A DNA stretch of 7,094 nt from Kiritimatiellales bacterium (GTDB taxonomy: Bacteria > Verrucomicrobiota > Kiritimatiellia > Kiritimatiellales > Pontiellaceae), in contig JAUXGY010000089.1 in NCBI GenBank assembly GCA_030621805.1, forward strand, positions 1 through 7,094, read 5' to 3'. Shown in pieces: positions 1 to 7,094 of the stretch. Within the stretch, counting starts at the first letter, position 1, and every line of letters begins with the position of its first letter. The position numbers and the translations under genes were made by a program. The notes beneath the pieces were generated by a model, which saw only the letters and a list, made by a program, of their open reading frames with translations, made no database searches and was not told the origin of the DNA.

Positions 1-1026
<1,026 letters not shown>

Positions 1027-1081
1027 TATATTTCAAGTTATATAGGCGTACATGCGCTTTGCGGTTTTTCCAATATTATGC

Positions 1082-1106
1082 AATTGTTTTTAAATTTTAA
1101 ACAATT
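1082..1106 (+). other. AT-rich hairpin in the 23S-5S spacer
   Basis: AATTGTTT at 1082-1089 pairs perfectly with AAACAATT at 1099-1106, giving an 8-bp stem with a 9-nt loop just before the 5S gene. Only one pair is G-C, so the stem is weak on its own. It may mark a processing site for 5S maturation, but that role is inferred from position. The rest of the spacer (1027-1081) shows no tRNA. Confidence 0.4.
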
Positions 1107-1222
1107 TTCCGGTTACTATAGCGAGGAGGAAACACCTGTTCCCATACCGAACACAGAAGTGAAGGGCCTCAGCGGCGATGGTACTAGGGGGTAGACCCTG
1201 GGAGAGTAGCACGTAGCCGGTT
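1107..1222 (+). rRNA. rrf: 5S ribosomal RNA
   Basis: This is the 5S rRNA of the large subunit. Terminal helix I forms between CCGGTTAC (1109-1116) and GTAGCCGG (1213-1220), eight pairs including one G-T. Between them are the conserved loop sequences CCATACCGAACACAGAAGTGAA and GCGGCGATGGTAC, then GGGAGAGTAGCACG before the closing strand. The helix-to-helix length is 112 nt, so a mature molecule of about 116 nt is assumed; each end may be off by a few bases. It follows the 23S gene after about 80 nt and is the last gene of the operon. Confidence 0.96.
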
Positions 1223-1231
1223 TTATTTTTC

Positions 1232-1269
1232 AGACCTTGGATCTTTGGATCCAAGGTCTTTTTTTTTTT
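1232..1269 (+). terminator. Intrinsic terminator of the rRNA operon
   Basis: A perfect 12-bp stem, AGACCTTGGATC (1232-1243) with GATCCAAGGTCT (1248-1259), closes a four-base TTTG loop and runs straight into eleven T residues (1259-1269). It sits about 10 nt past the 5S gene, exactly where a Rho-independent terminator of an rRNA operon belongs. It should isolate the downstream plus-strand genes from rRNA transcription. Confidence 0.95.
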
Positions 1270-1392
1270 GTTTCTTGTTTTAACTTTCCACTAGACATCT
1301 TTTTTATTAGGTACTACCGTTATCAAACGAGAAGATCGAGTACACGGGAGTATGGTGTGGTCAGGGATTTGGGGTAAAATAACGGGGCAGAG

Positions 1393-2088
1393 ATGAAACG
1401 GATAATATTCATACTGATATCGATGTGTTCCATCATTGCCATTGCCGAAATACGGTTATGGGAGGATAAAAAGGGGAATATTCTCGAGGCGGAATTTCAA
1501 TGCGAGTTAGCCGGGAAAGTGGTTCTTCGAGATCGATCTGGCAAAGACCACAAACTTTCCATCTCCACTCTGTCGGAAAAAGATCAACGGTATCTTCAGG
1601 CTAAAATTCCTCCTAAAATTGAAATCAAATTTAAAAAAATTCAGGATCGGACGAAGAAATACTATTCCAGTTCCACCATTGTGATGTATGGCGACGTAAC
1701 TCTAACCAAGAAAAGTCGGATGCCCTACACCGGAGATCTAAAAGCAACCCTGTTCATGATTGGGGAAGATAGCCGCGAAGACGAGTATATCATGCTAGAC
1801 CGTGCGGAGTTTAAGTTCGATTTCAAAACGGAAAAGACGCTCTCTTTTAAAGGGGAAAAATTCAAAATGCATCAGAATAACTATTACTCCACGAATGCCG
1901 GAACTAGATATCGCGGCTATCTAATCGCGGTTTATGATGCAGAGGGGAAAATAATTCAGATTAAAGCGAGTCGCGAAGAGTTTAAGGAAAAAATCAAATA
2001 CCTTTCCGGAATCAAGGCCGGGGAACATTTCCCAAACGATATGGAGGGGAAGGCAACTAGAAGCACCTCTTCTCGCGAGTATCACTGA
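1393..2088 (+). CDS. Secreted SHD1-like domain protein of unknown function
   Basis: The predicted protein has 231 residues. Residues 1-18 form a Sec-type signal peptide (Lys-Arg, then a hydrophobic stretch ending in AIA), with likely cleavage before EIRLW; the cysteine at 12 is not in a convincing lipobox, so a free exported protein is favoured. Residues 19-70 resemble the SLA1-homology-1-like (SHD1) module common in PVC bacteria: a Trp near the start (RLWEDKKGN), an alternating strand pattern (EAEFQ, KVVLRD), then the closing LSISTLSEKDQRYL. Residues 75-195 look strand-rich and lysine-rich and match no family I recognise. The tail (210-231) is polar. The ATG is preceded by a purine-rich GGGGCAGAG, a modest ribosome site. 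No good promoter is visible in 1270-1392; TAAAAT at 1375-1380 is too close to the start and lacks a -35. Its codons are visibly more A/T-rich than those of the next gene, 13 nt downstream. SHD1-like modules are thought to bind peptides, but the function here is unknown. Confidence 0.85.
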   Translation: MKRIIFILISMCSIIAIAEIRLWEDKKGNILEAEFQCELAGKVVLRDRSGKDHKLSISTLSEKDQRYLQAKIPPKIEIKFKKIQDRTKKYYSSSTIVMYGDVTLTKKSRMPYTGDLKATLFMIGEDSREDEYIMLDRAEFKFDFKTEKTLSFKGEKFKMHQNNYYSTNAGTRYRGYLIAVYDAEGKIIQIKASREEFKEKIKYLSGIKAGEHFPNDMEGKATRSTSSREYH

Positions 2089-2101
2089 TTTTTGGATAGA
2101 T

Positions 2102-2692
2102 ATGAAACTTGTCATCGCCACACGCAATGCCCATAAGCTCGAAGAAATCCGATCTATCTTTGACTTTAAAAATCTAGAAGTTCGCTCCGCCTTCGACTTC
2201 CCCGAAATTCCCGATGTCGTTGAGGATGGCGATACCCTCGAGGCCAATGCCATAAAAAAATCCGTCGAGATTGCCAAGGCCACCGGTTGCTGGGCCATGG
2301 CCGACGACTCCGGACTGGAGGTCGCCGAGCTCGATGGCGCACCCGGCGTCTATTCTGCCCGCTATGCCGGCGAATACTGCTCCTATTCTGATAATAACGA
2401 AAAGTTGCTGCGCGAGCTAGCCGGCAAATCCAACCGTTCCGCGCAATTCCGTACTGTCATAGCCCTCTCCGACCCCGAAGGGAATGTCCAAACTCAGGAA
2501 GGCGCTTGTCCTGGGAAAATCATCGAAGAGCTACGCGGCACCAATGGTTTCGGCTACGACCCGCTCTTCGTTCCTGAAGGCTACATCGAAACCTTTGCCC
2601 AGCTTTCCTCCGAAGTCAAAAACTGTATCTCCCACCGTGCCCGCGCCCTTCAGAAAGCCCACGACGTCTGGTCGGGGATAATAGGTTCGTAG
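2102..2692 (+). CDS. rdgB: XTP/dITP diphosphatase (RdgB/HAM1 family)
   Basis: This cytosolic house-cleaning enzyme hydrolyses non-canonical purine triphosphates (dITP, XTP, ITP) to the monophosphate and pyrophosphate, keeping deaminated bases out of DNA and RNA. At 196 residues it has the family's usual length. Visible motifs, in order: the N-terminal phosphate-binding ATRNAHK with T7, N9 and K12; EDGDTLEANA with E41 and N49; the catalytic, Mg-binding ADDSGLEV with D68 and D69; GAPGVYSARYAG (79-90); the base-recognition GFGYDPLF (149-156); and KNCISHRARAL (173-183) with K173, H178 and R179. All key residues are present. The ATG follows the upstream stop by 13 nt with only a weak GGATA ribosome site, so it is probably co-transcribed with the SHD1-like gene. 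It converges with fmt. Confidence 0.96.
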   Translation: MKLVIATRNAHKLEEIRSIFDFKNLEVRSAFDFPEIPDVVEDGDTLEANAIKKSVEIAKATGCWAMADDSGLEVAELDGAPGVYSARYAGEYCSYSDNNEKLLRELAGKSNRSAQFRTVIALSDPEGNVQTQEGACPGKIIEELRGTNGFGYDPLFVPEGYIETFAQLSSEVKNCISHRARALQKAHDVWSGIIGS

Positions 2693-2869
2693 CATGCCTA
2701 TCCGGTTGACACACCATGCCACTTCAGCGGCAGTTGGGTGTATCTCTCTATGAAAACAGCCTTTCAAATATTTCACATGCTTCGTGCGGGCATGGTGCGG
2801 CCAGACCGAGACCGGATTGGGGCAATGGCTTGATTCAGGTAAAAAACTTAGGATCGAAGAACGTTAGAC

Positions 2870-3790
2870 TTATCCGAGCAAGGAGCCCGCCGGAAGGGGA
2901 TGACCGTTGAGGAACGAGGCGGCGGGCATACGCTTTTTTCCGGCGGGTTGAATTTCAATCAGGCGCAACGCTGCATCGCTGGTGGCGACCAAGAGCTGGT
3001 CGTCGAGGAGCTCGCCGGGGTTCCCATTTCCCTCGACACGTTCGGCACACCAGACTTTCAGTATTTCGCCGGTGGGAAGTTTGCAGGTGCTTCCCGGCCA
3101 AGGGTCGAAGGCTCGGATTCGGTTGCGAATGGTGGCGGCGGGTTGTGCCCAGTCGATTTCTCCATCCTCTTTGACGAGCTTGCGAATCTCCACGACTTGA
3201 CCTTCGTCTTGCGCCGTGCGTGAAACCGTTCCTGTGCGGATGTCGTCGATAGTTTCCAAGAGCAGTTTGGCTCCGGTCTTTGCGAGTTTGTTATGAAGCG
3301 AGAGCGAGGTGTCGTTGTCCGCAATGGGATGGGTCTCCTGCCGCAGGATGTCGCCGGCATCCATTTTATGGGCCACGGTGATGATGCTGACACCGGTTAT
3401 GGTATCGCCGTTGGCAATGGCCCATTGGATGGGAGCCGATCCTCGATAGTTAGGCAGGAGTGATGGATGGAGGTTGATGGCTTTGTGCGGTGCTAGGTCG
3501 ATAACCCGTGTGGGGATGTATTGCCCATAGGCCACGACCACGAACAGGTCAGGTTTGAGTGCCGCGAGGAATTCGACGGAATCGGGATCACCTATTTTTT
3601 CGGGGATCATGACAGGAAGTCCGGCCTCTTCGGCAAAGGCCTTGAGCGGGCAGGGCGTAGGTACGCGCTTCCGGCCAGCGGGTCGGTCGGGTTGGGACAC
3701 GACACCAACCAGTTCGTCCTTCCTGCTTCCCAAAAGAGCTTGGAGGGACGGAATGGCCAGCTCGGCGGACCCCATGAATATGATGCGCAT
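2870..3790 (-). CDS. fmt: Methionyl-tRNA formyltransferase
   Basis: Fmt formylates the amino group of Met on initiator tRNA, using 10-formyltetrahydrofolate, before translation initiation in the cytosol. The 306-residue product is close to the family's usual 310-315. The N-terminal hydrolase-like domain opens with MRIIFMGSAELAIPSL. The catalytic trio Asn106, His108 and Asp144 falls at the same numbers as in E. coli, within INLHPSLLPNYRG (105-117) and HKMDAGDIL (141-149). The C-terminal OB-like domain carries IRAFDPWPGS (226-235) and QPAGKKRMPA (281-290). The frame stays open 52 codons further upstream, but that extension is Arg/Pro-rich and is antisense-frame read-through of the neighbouring gene. 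The ATG at 3790 has an ideal AGGAGG six bases ahead and starts the recognisable domain. It lies 14 nt after the glycosyltransferase gene rather than beside def, its common partner elsewhere. Confidence 0.96.
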   Translation of the reverse strand: MRIIFMGSAELAIPSLQALLGSRKDELVGVVSQPDRPAGRKRVPTPCPLKAFAEEAGLPVMIPEKIGDPDSVEFLAALKPDLFVVVAYGQYIPTRVIDLAPHKAINLHPSLLPNYRGSAPIQWAIANGDTITGVSIITVAHKMDAGDILRQETHPIADNDTSLSLHNKLAKTGAKLLLETIDDIRTGTVSRTAQDEGQVVEIRKLVKEDGEIDWAQPAATIRNRIRAFDPWPGSTCKLPTGEILKVWCAERVEGNGNPGELLDDQLLVATSDAALRLIEIQPAGKKRMPAASFLNGHPLPAGSLLG

Positions 3791-3796
3791 GGAACC

Positions 3797-3802
3797 CCTC
3801 CT
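3797..3802 (-). promoter_or_regulatory. Ribosome binding site that fixes the fmt start
   Basis: On the minus strand this reads AGGAGG, the full consensus Shine-Dalgarno, six bases before the ATG at 3790. It sits between the glycosyltransferase stop (3805-3807) and fmt, and decides against the longer in-frame starts. Confidence 0.85.
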
Positions 3803-3804
3803 GA

Positions 3805-5574
3805 TTATTCTTCCGCAGGTGCCTGACCGGTCGACCAGCGGTCGTGGTCGGAGAGGAAGATTTGGTCTTGGCTTCGCGCGTTGAGCGATACGCCTTCCTT
3901 GAGCGGGAAGTCGGGAGGCGGGCGTCCGCTGATGACGGGGAGCCACGTTTGTTCCGTTCCGGTTAGCAGGTCTTTGGCAAAGGGCTTGTTTTTGGTGATA
4001 GCGGTCACGTATAGCCCGCTAACGTATTGCATTTGGTCGTTGATTTCGTAGAAATCTTTTAGCTGCTTGGGGAGCAGGATCGATACCCGGTCGCCATACC
4101 AGGCGGTGGCCCAGGGCATGTCGGTGCACATGACCTCGCGCGGGGTCAGCATGGTGGAGACTTGGGAGATGATGGGTGGGTAGTACGGTGGGTAGGGGTT
4201 GTTCGCATGCGGGGGCATCAGGGTCAGTCCAAACGGAAGGATGGAAAGGATGACGATCAGGACTTTTAGACCGGTGGTGTAAAGCCGTGCCCCGACGTCG
4301 AGGCGGTCGATCAGGATATAGAAGAAGGCCAGCCCGTACAGAATCACAAATGGCCAGAAGGCGTGGATCATCATCATCGATGATTCGGAGAAAAATCCGG
4401 CAATCAACAGGGTCAGTAGGATGGAAAGCCCGAGGCTCCATCGAAGATAGTTCACCTGCGGCCGCACAAAGCTGTAGAAGAAGGTGGTCATGAAAAGAGC
4501 CATCAGCACACCGCCTCCCAGACCGGGAATGATGGTGTCATGCTTTTCCGAGTAGTTCTCTACCCATTTTTTCTTAAGCTGGTCGCTCGCTTGTTTGAAC
4601 GTGAATTCAGGGTGTAGCTGGCGGTCCAGCTGCTTGTCTGGATATTTGGCCGTATCGGCCAGTGCTGTGTGTGCCGCCAAGCCCATGGGGTTTCCGCTCT
4701 CTTTGACGTTCCGGTAGAGCCACGGCGAAATCAGCATCATGTAGAGGATGACAAACACGATGACAAAGCGTGTTCCACCACGAAACCGCCCGCCCATTAA
4801 CCAAGCAAAGAGTACAATGCCGGGAACCGCAGCACAGGTGATGTAGCGTGTGTGAAAGGCAATCACCGAATAAATAATCGAAAGCACGAAGGGTAGAGTC
4901 CACGCGCTCTTCTTTTCCTGATCGCGGCGATTCAGCATGGCCACCACCATGGCGTGGAAGGATGCAACGATGAAAAAGCTGGCCATTGAAAGGTTAAGTC
5001 CCGAAATGCTGTCTTTCCATGCAATGTTGCTGAAGAAGAAAATGGTCATTCCCAGAAAGCCGATTTCACGGGAAAAGAGCCGTTTTCCCAGCGAAAAGAT
5101 GAGCCACCCCGTCAGGAGCGTAAAAATATGGTTGACGGGAAGAACCACCCACTGTTCGGCCGGCATGGTTCGGCTGCCCTGCGCAATTTCGAAGGGGTCG
5201 AGCCCGACCAGCGTGAAGAGCTTGAAGCCAGCCGCCAGTACGGCAGGATAGGCGGGCGGGTGGTACAGGTCGGGATGGTTACCGATTTTTGGATTCGGGC
5301 CGGGGGTGCGTTCATCGACTTTCCACATGGACATGGGGCGAACGCATTTAGTCACCATGCCGTTGTTCAGCGACAGGTTGCGGCCGAGTTGCGCATAGTC
5401 CATGGCCTCTTCGGTTTTGAGTCCGCGGAACTGCGTGGCGGTGTAGAGCATGACGATCACAAGCATCAGCAGGACATAAAGCGTTATCCGGATTATTTTT
5501 AGGCCGGTGCCTGCGTCGATACTGTATACGACGTCGTGAAGGGTTGATTCAAAAGACCTGTTGTCCTGTGCCAT
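3805..5574 (-). CDS. GT-C-type membrane glycosyltransferase (family 39/ArnT-like)
   Basis: This integral membrane protein of 589 residues probably transfers a sugar from a polyprenyl-phosphate donor on the outer face of the inner membrane. I count about 11-12 hydrophobic segments, roughly at residues 27-47, 108-125, 147-163, 170-186, 192-213, 226-243, 245-261, 269-287, 352-370, 378-395, 401-423 and 435-453. The loop after the first one has the GT-C pattern: acidic residues in LKTEEAMDYAQLGRNLS (52-68), then YHPPAYPAVLA (104-114). The soluble C-terminus (about 455-589) is probably periplasmic and includes CTDMPWATAWYGDR (483-496), a pattern I associate with GT-C proteins in PVC genomes. Acceptor and donor cannot be read from sequence. 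The start is uncertain: a GTG at 5628 adds 18 residues but has no ribosome site, so the ATG at 5574, itself with only a weak GGA-type site, is preferred. fmt follows 14 nt downstream. Confidence 0.8.
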   Translation of the reverse strand: MAQDNRSFESTLHDVVYSIDAGTGLKIIRITLYVLLMLVIVMLYTATQFRGLKTEEAMDYAQLGRNLSLNNGMVTKCVRPMSMWKVDERTPGPNPKIGNHPDLYHPPAYPAVLAAGFKLFTLVGLDPFEIAQGSRTMPAEQWVVLPVNHIFTLLTGWLIFSLGKRLFSREIGFLGMTIFFFSNIAWKDSISGLNLSMASFFIVASFHAMVVAMLNRRDQEKKSAWTLPFVLSIIYSVIAFHTRYITCAAVPGIVLFAWLMGGRFRGGTRFVIVFVILYMMLISPWLYRNVKESGNPMGLAAHTALADTAKYPDKQLDRQLHPEFTFKQASDQLKKKWVENYSEKHDTIIPGLGGGVLMALFMTTFFYSFVRPQVNYLRWSLGLSILLTLLIAGFFSESSMMMIHAFWPFVILYGLAFFYILIDRLDVGARLYTTGLKVLIVILSILPFGLTLMPPHANNPYPPYYPPIISQVSTMLTPREVMCTDMPWATAWYGDRVSILLPKQLKDFYEINDQMQYVSGLYVTAITKNKPFAKDLLTGTEQTWLPVISGRPPPDFPLKEGVSLNARSQDQIFLSDHDRWSTGQAPAEE

Positions 5575-5619
5575 GGTTATTTCCAATCCGTAGTGTTGTT
5601 CTGAAAAACTAAGCCAACG

Positions 5620-5647
5620 AGTATCCACACAACCGCATGGAATACAA
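5620..5647 (-). promoter_or_regulatory. Weak candidate promoter for the glycosyltransferase-fmt pair
   Basis: On the minus strand, TTGTAT (5647-5642) as -35 and GATACT (5625-5620) as -10 are separated by 16 bases. The -10 matches the sigma-70 consensus at four of six positions and the -35 at three, so chance is possible. If used, transcription would start near 5613, about 40 nt ahead of the ATG at 5574, which also argues against the GTG start at 5628. Confidence 0.25.
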
Positions 5648-5702
5648 GTTTCCAGCCGATGATTTGTATGGGGCGAGTTACCTTAAATTAAATGCCACCG
5701 AA

Positions 5703-5718
5703 GCATCCGATGGGATGC
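5703..5718 (-). other. Short hairpin between epimerase and glycosyltransferase genes
   Basis: GCATCC (5703-5708) and GGATGC (5713-5718) form a perfect 6-bp stem with a 4-nt loop. On the minus strand it lies downstream of the G/C hairpin at 5733-5752. No T-run follows, so a standard intrinsic terminator is not supported. Confidence 0.35.
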
Positions 5719-5732
5719 GGGAGGAACGGATT

Positions 5733-5752
5733 CGTCCCCCTCTTGGGGGGCG
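5733..5752 (-). other. G/C-rich hairpin just downstream of the epimerase gene
   Basis: An 8-bp stem (5733-5740 with 5745-5752, seven G-C pairs and one G-T) closes a 4-nt loop, 13 nt after the epimerase stop on the minus strand. The position suits a terminator or an mRNA-stabilising 3' structure, but no T-run follows. A Rho-independent call is therefore not justified. Confidence 0.45.
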
Positions 5753-5765
5753 CCATTCTGCGCAC

Positions 5766-6629
5766 TCAGACTTCGCGCGCTTGCTCGCGGATCACGTTGT
5801 AGGCTTTGGGCAGGTCTGTGTTTTCCCAGCGGCCTTCAATACTGATGCGCCCGGAGTAGCCGGTTGCTTTCAATGCTGCGAAGAAGGGGCGGAAGTCGTC
5901 GCCCATCACGCCGGGAGCCGAGCGCTTTTCCTTTTCGGCAATATGCCCGTGCGCCAGCAGGGGACCGATTTTTTTAAGGTCGTTCGGATCTTCGCCGTTC
6001 TGAAGCATGTGATAGATGTCGAAGAGCAGGCGAATATGGGGGTGGTTAACTTTTTCAACGATGGCCGCACCTTCGACGACGGTGTTGATAAAGTTGCACT
6101 CTTGGCGGCGAAGTGGTTCAACCACAATAGTGACTCCGTAGAGCTGGGCCAGCGGCCCCATTTTTTTAAGGAGCGCAACAAATTGCTCGCTGGCTTGTTC
6201 CTTGGGGAAGTCGCCTTCGAGCCTGCGAGATCCTGAACTTCCGAAAACAATAACCTTGATGCCGACTTGCTGCGCGCGTTTGAAGGCGGTTTCCACATAT
6301 TGGAGAATGCCTTCGTGGTTGGCACCTTCGCCGGTACTTTTGAGTGATCCGGGAATAAAGTTGTTACAGGCCAGGATGGGCAAGGGACAGGCTTTGGCCT
6401 CGGCCAGTATTTTCTGCCATTCCGTATCCGGTTGGCTGGGTTTTAGGAAACCACGAACACTTTCTTCGACATACTCACCGCCCGCGGCCTTGATGGCTTC
6501 GGCATTATTTAGCGGCGAGCATGCGCCCAGTGCCTTGAAGGACCAAGTCTCCGCCTTGCTCCATGCAACGGGCACGGTGGCCAGCAGGAGCCCTGCGGAT
6601 CCGTGGGAAGTAAACCATCTTCTATTCAT
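5766..6629 (-). CDS. Tat-signal sugar epimerase/isomerase, xylose isomerase-like TIM barrel
   Basis: The protein has 287 residues. It opens with MNRRWFTSHGSAGLLLATVP, a twin-arginine leader (RRWF, then a mildly hydrophobic stretch, then SKA near residue 26), so export in folded form is likely. The rest is an AP-endonuclease-2/xylose-isomerase-type TIM barrel. The metal ligands expected for the D-tagatose 3-epimerase/hydroxypyruvate isomerase group can be placed at Glu171 (IVVEPLRR), Asp204 (LLFDIYHM), His229 (AHGHIAE) and Glu265 (ISIEGRW). The 33, 25 and 36 residue spacings agree closely with tagatose epimerase as I remember it. INTVVEGAAIV (181-191) also matches that group. The substrate is unknown; ketose C3 epimerisation or hydroxypyruvate-type isomerisation are both possible. 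The ATG has AGGAG six bases upstream. The gene starts 9 nt after the oxidoreductase stop, indicating one operon. Confidence 0.88.
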   Translation of the reverse strand: MNRRWFTSHGSAGLLLATVPVAWSKAETWSFKALGACSPLNNAEAIKAAGGEYVEESVRGFLKPSQPDTEWQKILAEAKACPLPILACNNFIPGSLKSTGEGANHEGILQYVETAFKRAQQVGIKVIVFGSSGSRRLEGDFPKEQASEQFVALLKKMGPLAQLYGVTIVVEPLRRQECNFINTVVEGAAIVEKVNHPHIRLLFDIYHMLQNGEDPNDLKKIGPLLAHGHIAEKEKRSAPGVMGDDFRPFFAALKATGYSGRISIEGRWENTDLPKAYNVIREQAREV

Positions 6630-6635
6630 GGAAGT

Positions 6636-6640
6636 CTCCT
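6636..6640 (-). promoter_or_regulatory. Ribosome binding site of the epimerase, overlapping the upstream stop
   Basis: On the minus strand this is AGGAG, six bases before the ATG at 6629. It overlaps the TAG stop (6639-6641) of the oxidoreductase gene, an arrangement that favours translational coupling. Confidence 0.75.
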
Positions 6641-7094
6641 ATACATTTTCGGGAATAATGAACGGGGCGCGATCCTGGCGGCGAAGGTAGGGGTTGGCCT
6701 TGCTGGCCCATGCGCCGGTGAAGCGTTCTGTTGTCGGGTTATACTCCAGCGAGGGGCCCAGAGTCCATGGTGTTTTCTTGAAGTCGATATCCCAGTCGGA
6801 CAGGTGCGACGCGTAGCGCTCGTAGGCATCGAGTAGCTCTTCGTTTCCAGAAGCCTGCGCACGTAGTTCGTCGGGCGAAACTTCTTTTCCCACGCGGTAG
6901 GAAATATTGGCCAAGTGCCCCACGGCGGCACCGTAGTGTCCCTTTTCAACGGGGCAGTTAAGGTCGGATTCCTTACGGCTGCGGACGGCGGCGATAAAGT
7001 TGGCCCGGTGTTCTCCGCCTCCATCGCCCTTGAACTGCTTTATCTTTTTTCCGGCCTTGTCGTAGATCCAGCCGCCGCCCCGACCGCCGCGGAA
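6639..7094 (-). CDS. Gfo/Idh/MocA family oxidoreductase, C-terminal part (N-terminus outside window)
   Basis: The frame is open from the right edge to the TAG at 6639-6641, giving the last 151 residues of a longer protein; the GTG codon at 6923 is internal, not a start. Features seen, in order: a Gly-rich stretch ending in GGGWIYD at 5-12 of the visible part; HRANFIAAVRSRK (29-41), which matches the H..NF...VRSR signature of PVC-type members; an EKGH motif followed by GHLANISYRVGK (59-70); and the closing W-x-L plus ERFTGAWASKANPYLRRQDRAPF region near the end. Family members are NAD(P)-dependent sugar or cyclitol dehydrogenases with an N-terminal Rossmann fold, which is not visible here. PVC homologues often carry Tat leaders; whether this one does cannot be seen. 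It lies 9 nt ahead of the epimerase gene and probably works on the same substrate. Confidence 0.88.
   Translation of the reverse strand, partial: FRGGRGGGWIYDKAGKKIKQFKGDGGGEHRANFIAAVRSRKESDLNCPVEKGHYGAAVGHLANISYRVGKEVSPDELRAQASGNEELLDAYERYASHLSDWDIDFKKTPWTLGPSLEYNPTTERFTGAWASKANPYLRRQDRAPFIIPENV

Noticed and set aside
2706..2711. TTGACA resembling a -35 box
   Set aside because: No -10-like sequence lies at 16-18 bases, and no plus-strand gene follows.
2716..2910. 64-residue plus-strand frame in the rdgB-fmt gap
   Set aside because: It runs into fmt on the opposite strand, has no recognisable motif and no ribosome site.
3791..3946. 52-codon N-terminal extension of fmt
   Set aside because: It is Arg/Pro-rich, lies in the coding region of the upstream gene, and the internal ATG at 3790 has a perfect ribosome site and begins the conserved domain.
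5637..6236. 199-residue plus-strand frame opposite the epimerase
   Set aside because: The opposite strand holds a gene with complete family motifs; this frame is its shadow.
6639..6923. A 94-residue gene starting at the GTG at 6923
   Set aside because: The same frame stays open to the window edge with family-typical residues upstream (HRANF, VRSRK), so this is the tail of a longer gene.

Overview
The window joins the 3' end of a ribosomal RNA operon to ordinary chromosomal genes. It looks like a bacterium of the PVC superphylum, most likely Kiritimatiellota or a neighbouring verrucomicrobial or planctomycete-like lineage. The evidence is protein style only: a secreted protein with an SHD1-like domain, a sugar epimerase with a Tat-type leader, and the C-terminus of the Gfo/Idh/MocA oxidoreductase type that is heavily expanded in PVC bacteria. 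I cannot place it more finely by eye.

Layout. Positions 1-1026 are the last third of 23S rRNA (end of domain IV through domain VI), cut by the left edge. A spacer of about 80 nt with an AT-rich hairpin and no tRNA leads to 5S rRNA (about 1107-1222). A textbook intrinsic terminator (1232-1269) ends the operon. Two plus-strand genes follow, 13 nt apart: a secreted SHD1-like protein of unknown function and the house-cleaning XTP/dITP pyrophosphatase (RdgB/HAM1 family). A 177-bp convergent gap separates them from a run of minus-strand genes. Read in their own direction from the right edge, these are a Gfo/Idh/MocA oxidoreductase (N-terminus outside the window), a Tat-signal TIM-barrel sugar epimerase/isomerase 9 nt downstream, a 191-bp gap with two hairpins and a weak candidate promoter, a multi-spanning GT-C-type glycosyltransferase, and fmt 14 nt behind it.

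How the genes work together. The oxidoreductase and epimerase are almost certainly one operon and probably act on the same sugar. The glycosyltransferase and fmt look co-transcribed through spacing alone, with no obvious functional link. The rRNA operon is insulated from the plus-strand pair by its terminator.

Nothing here amounts to a convincing new biological system. The most open question is the SHD1-like protein next to the nucleotide pyrophosphatase. The others are the non-coding hairpins and the possibly exported sugar-modifying pair.
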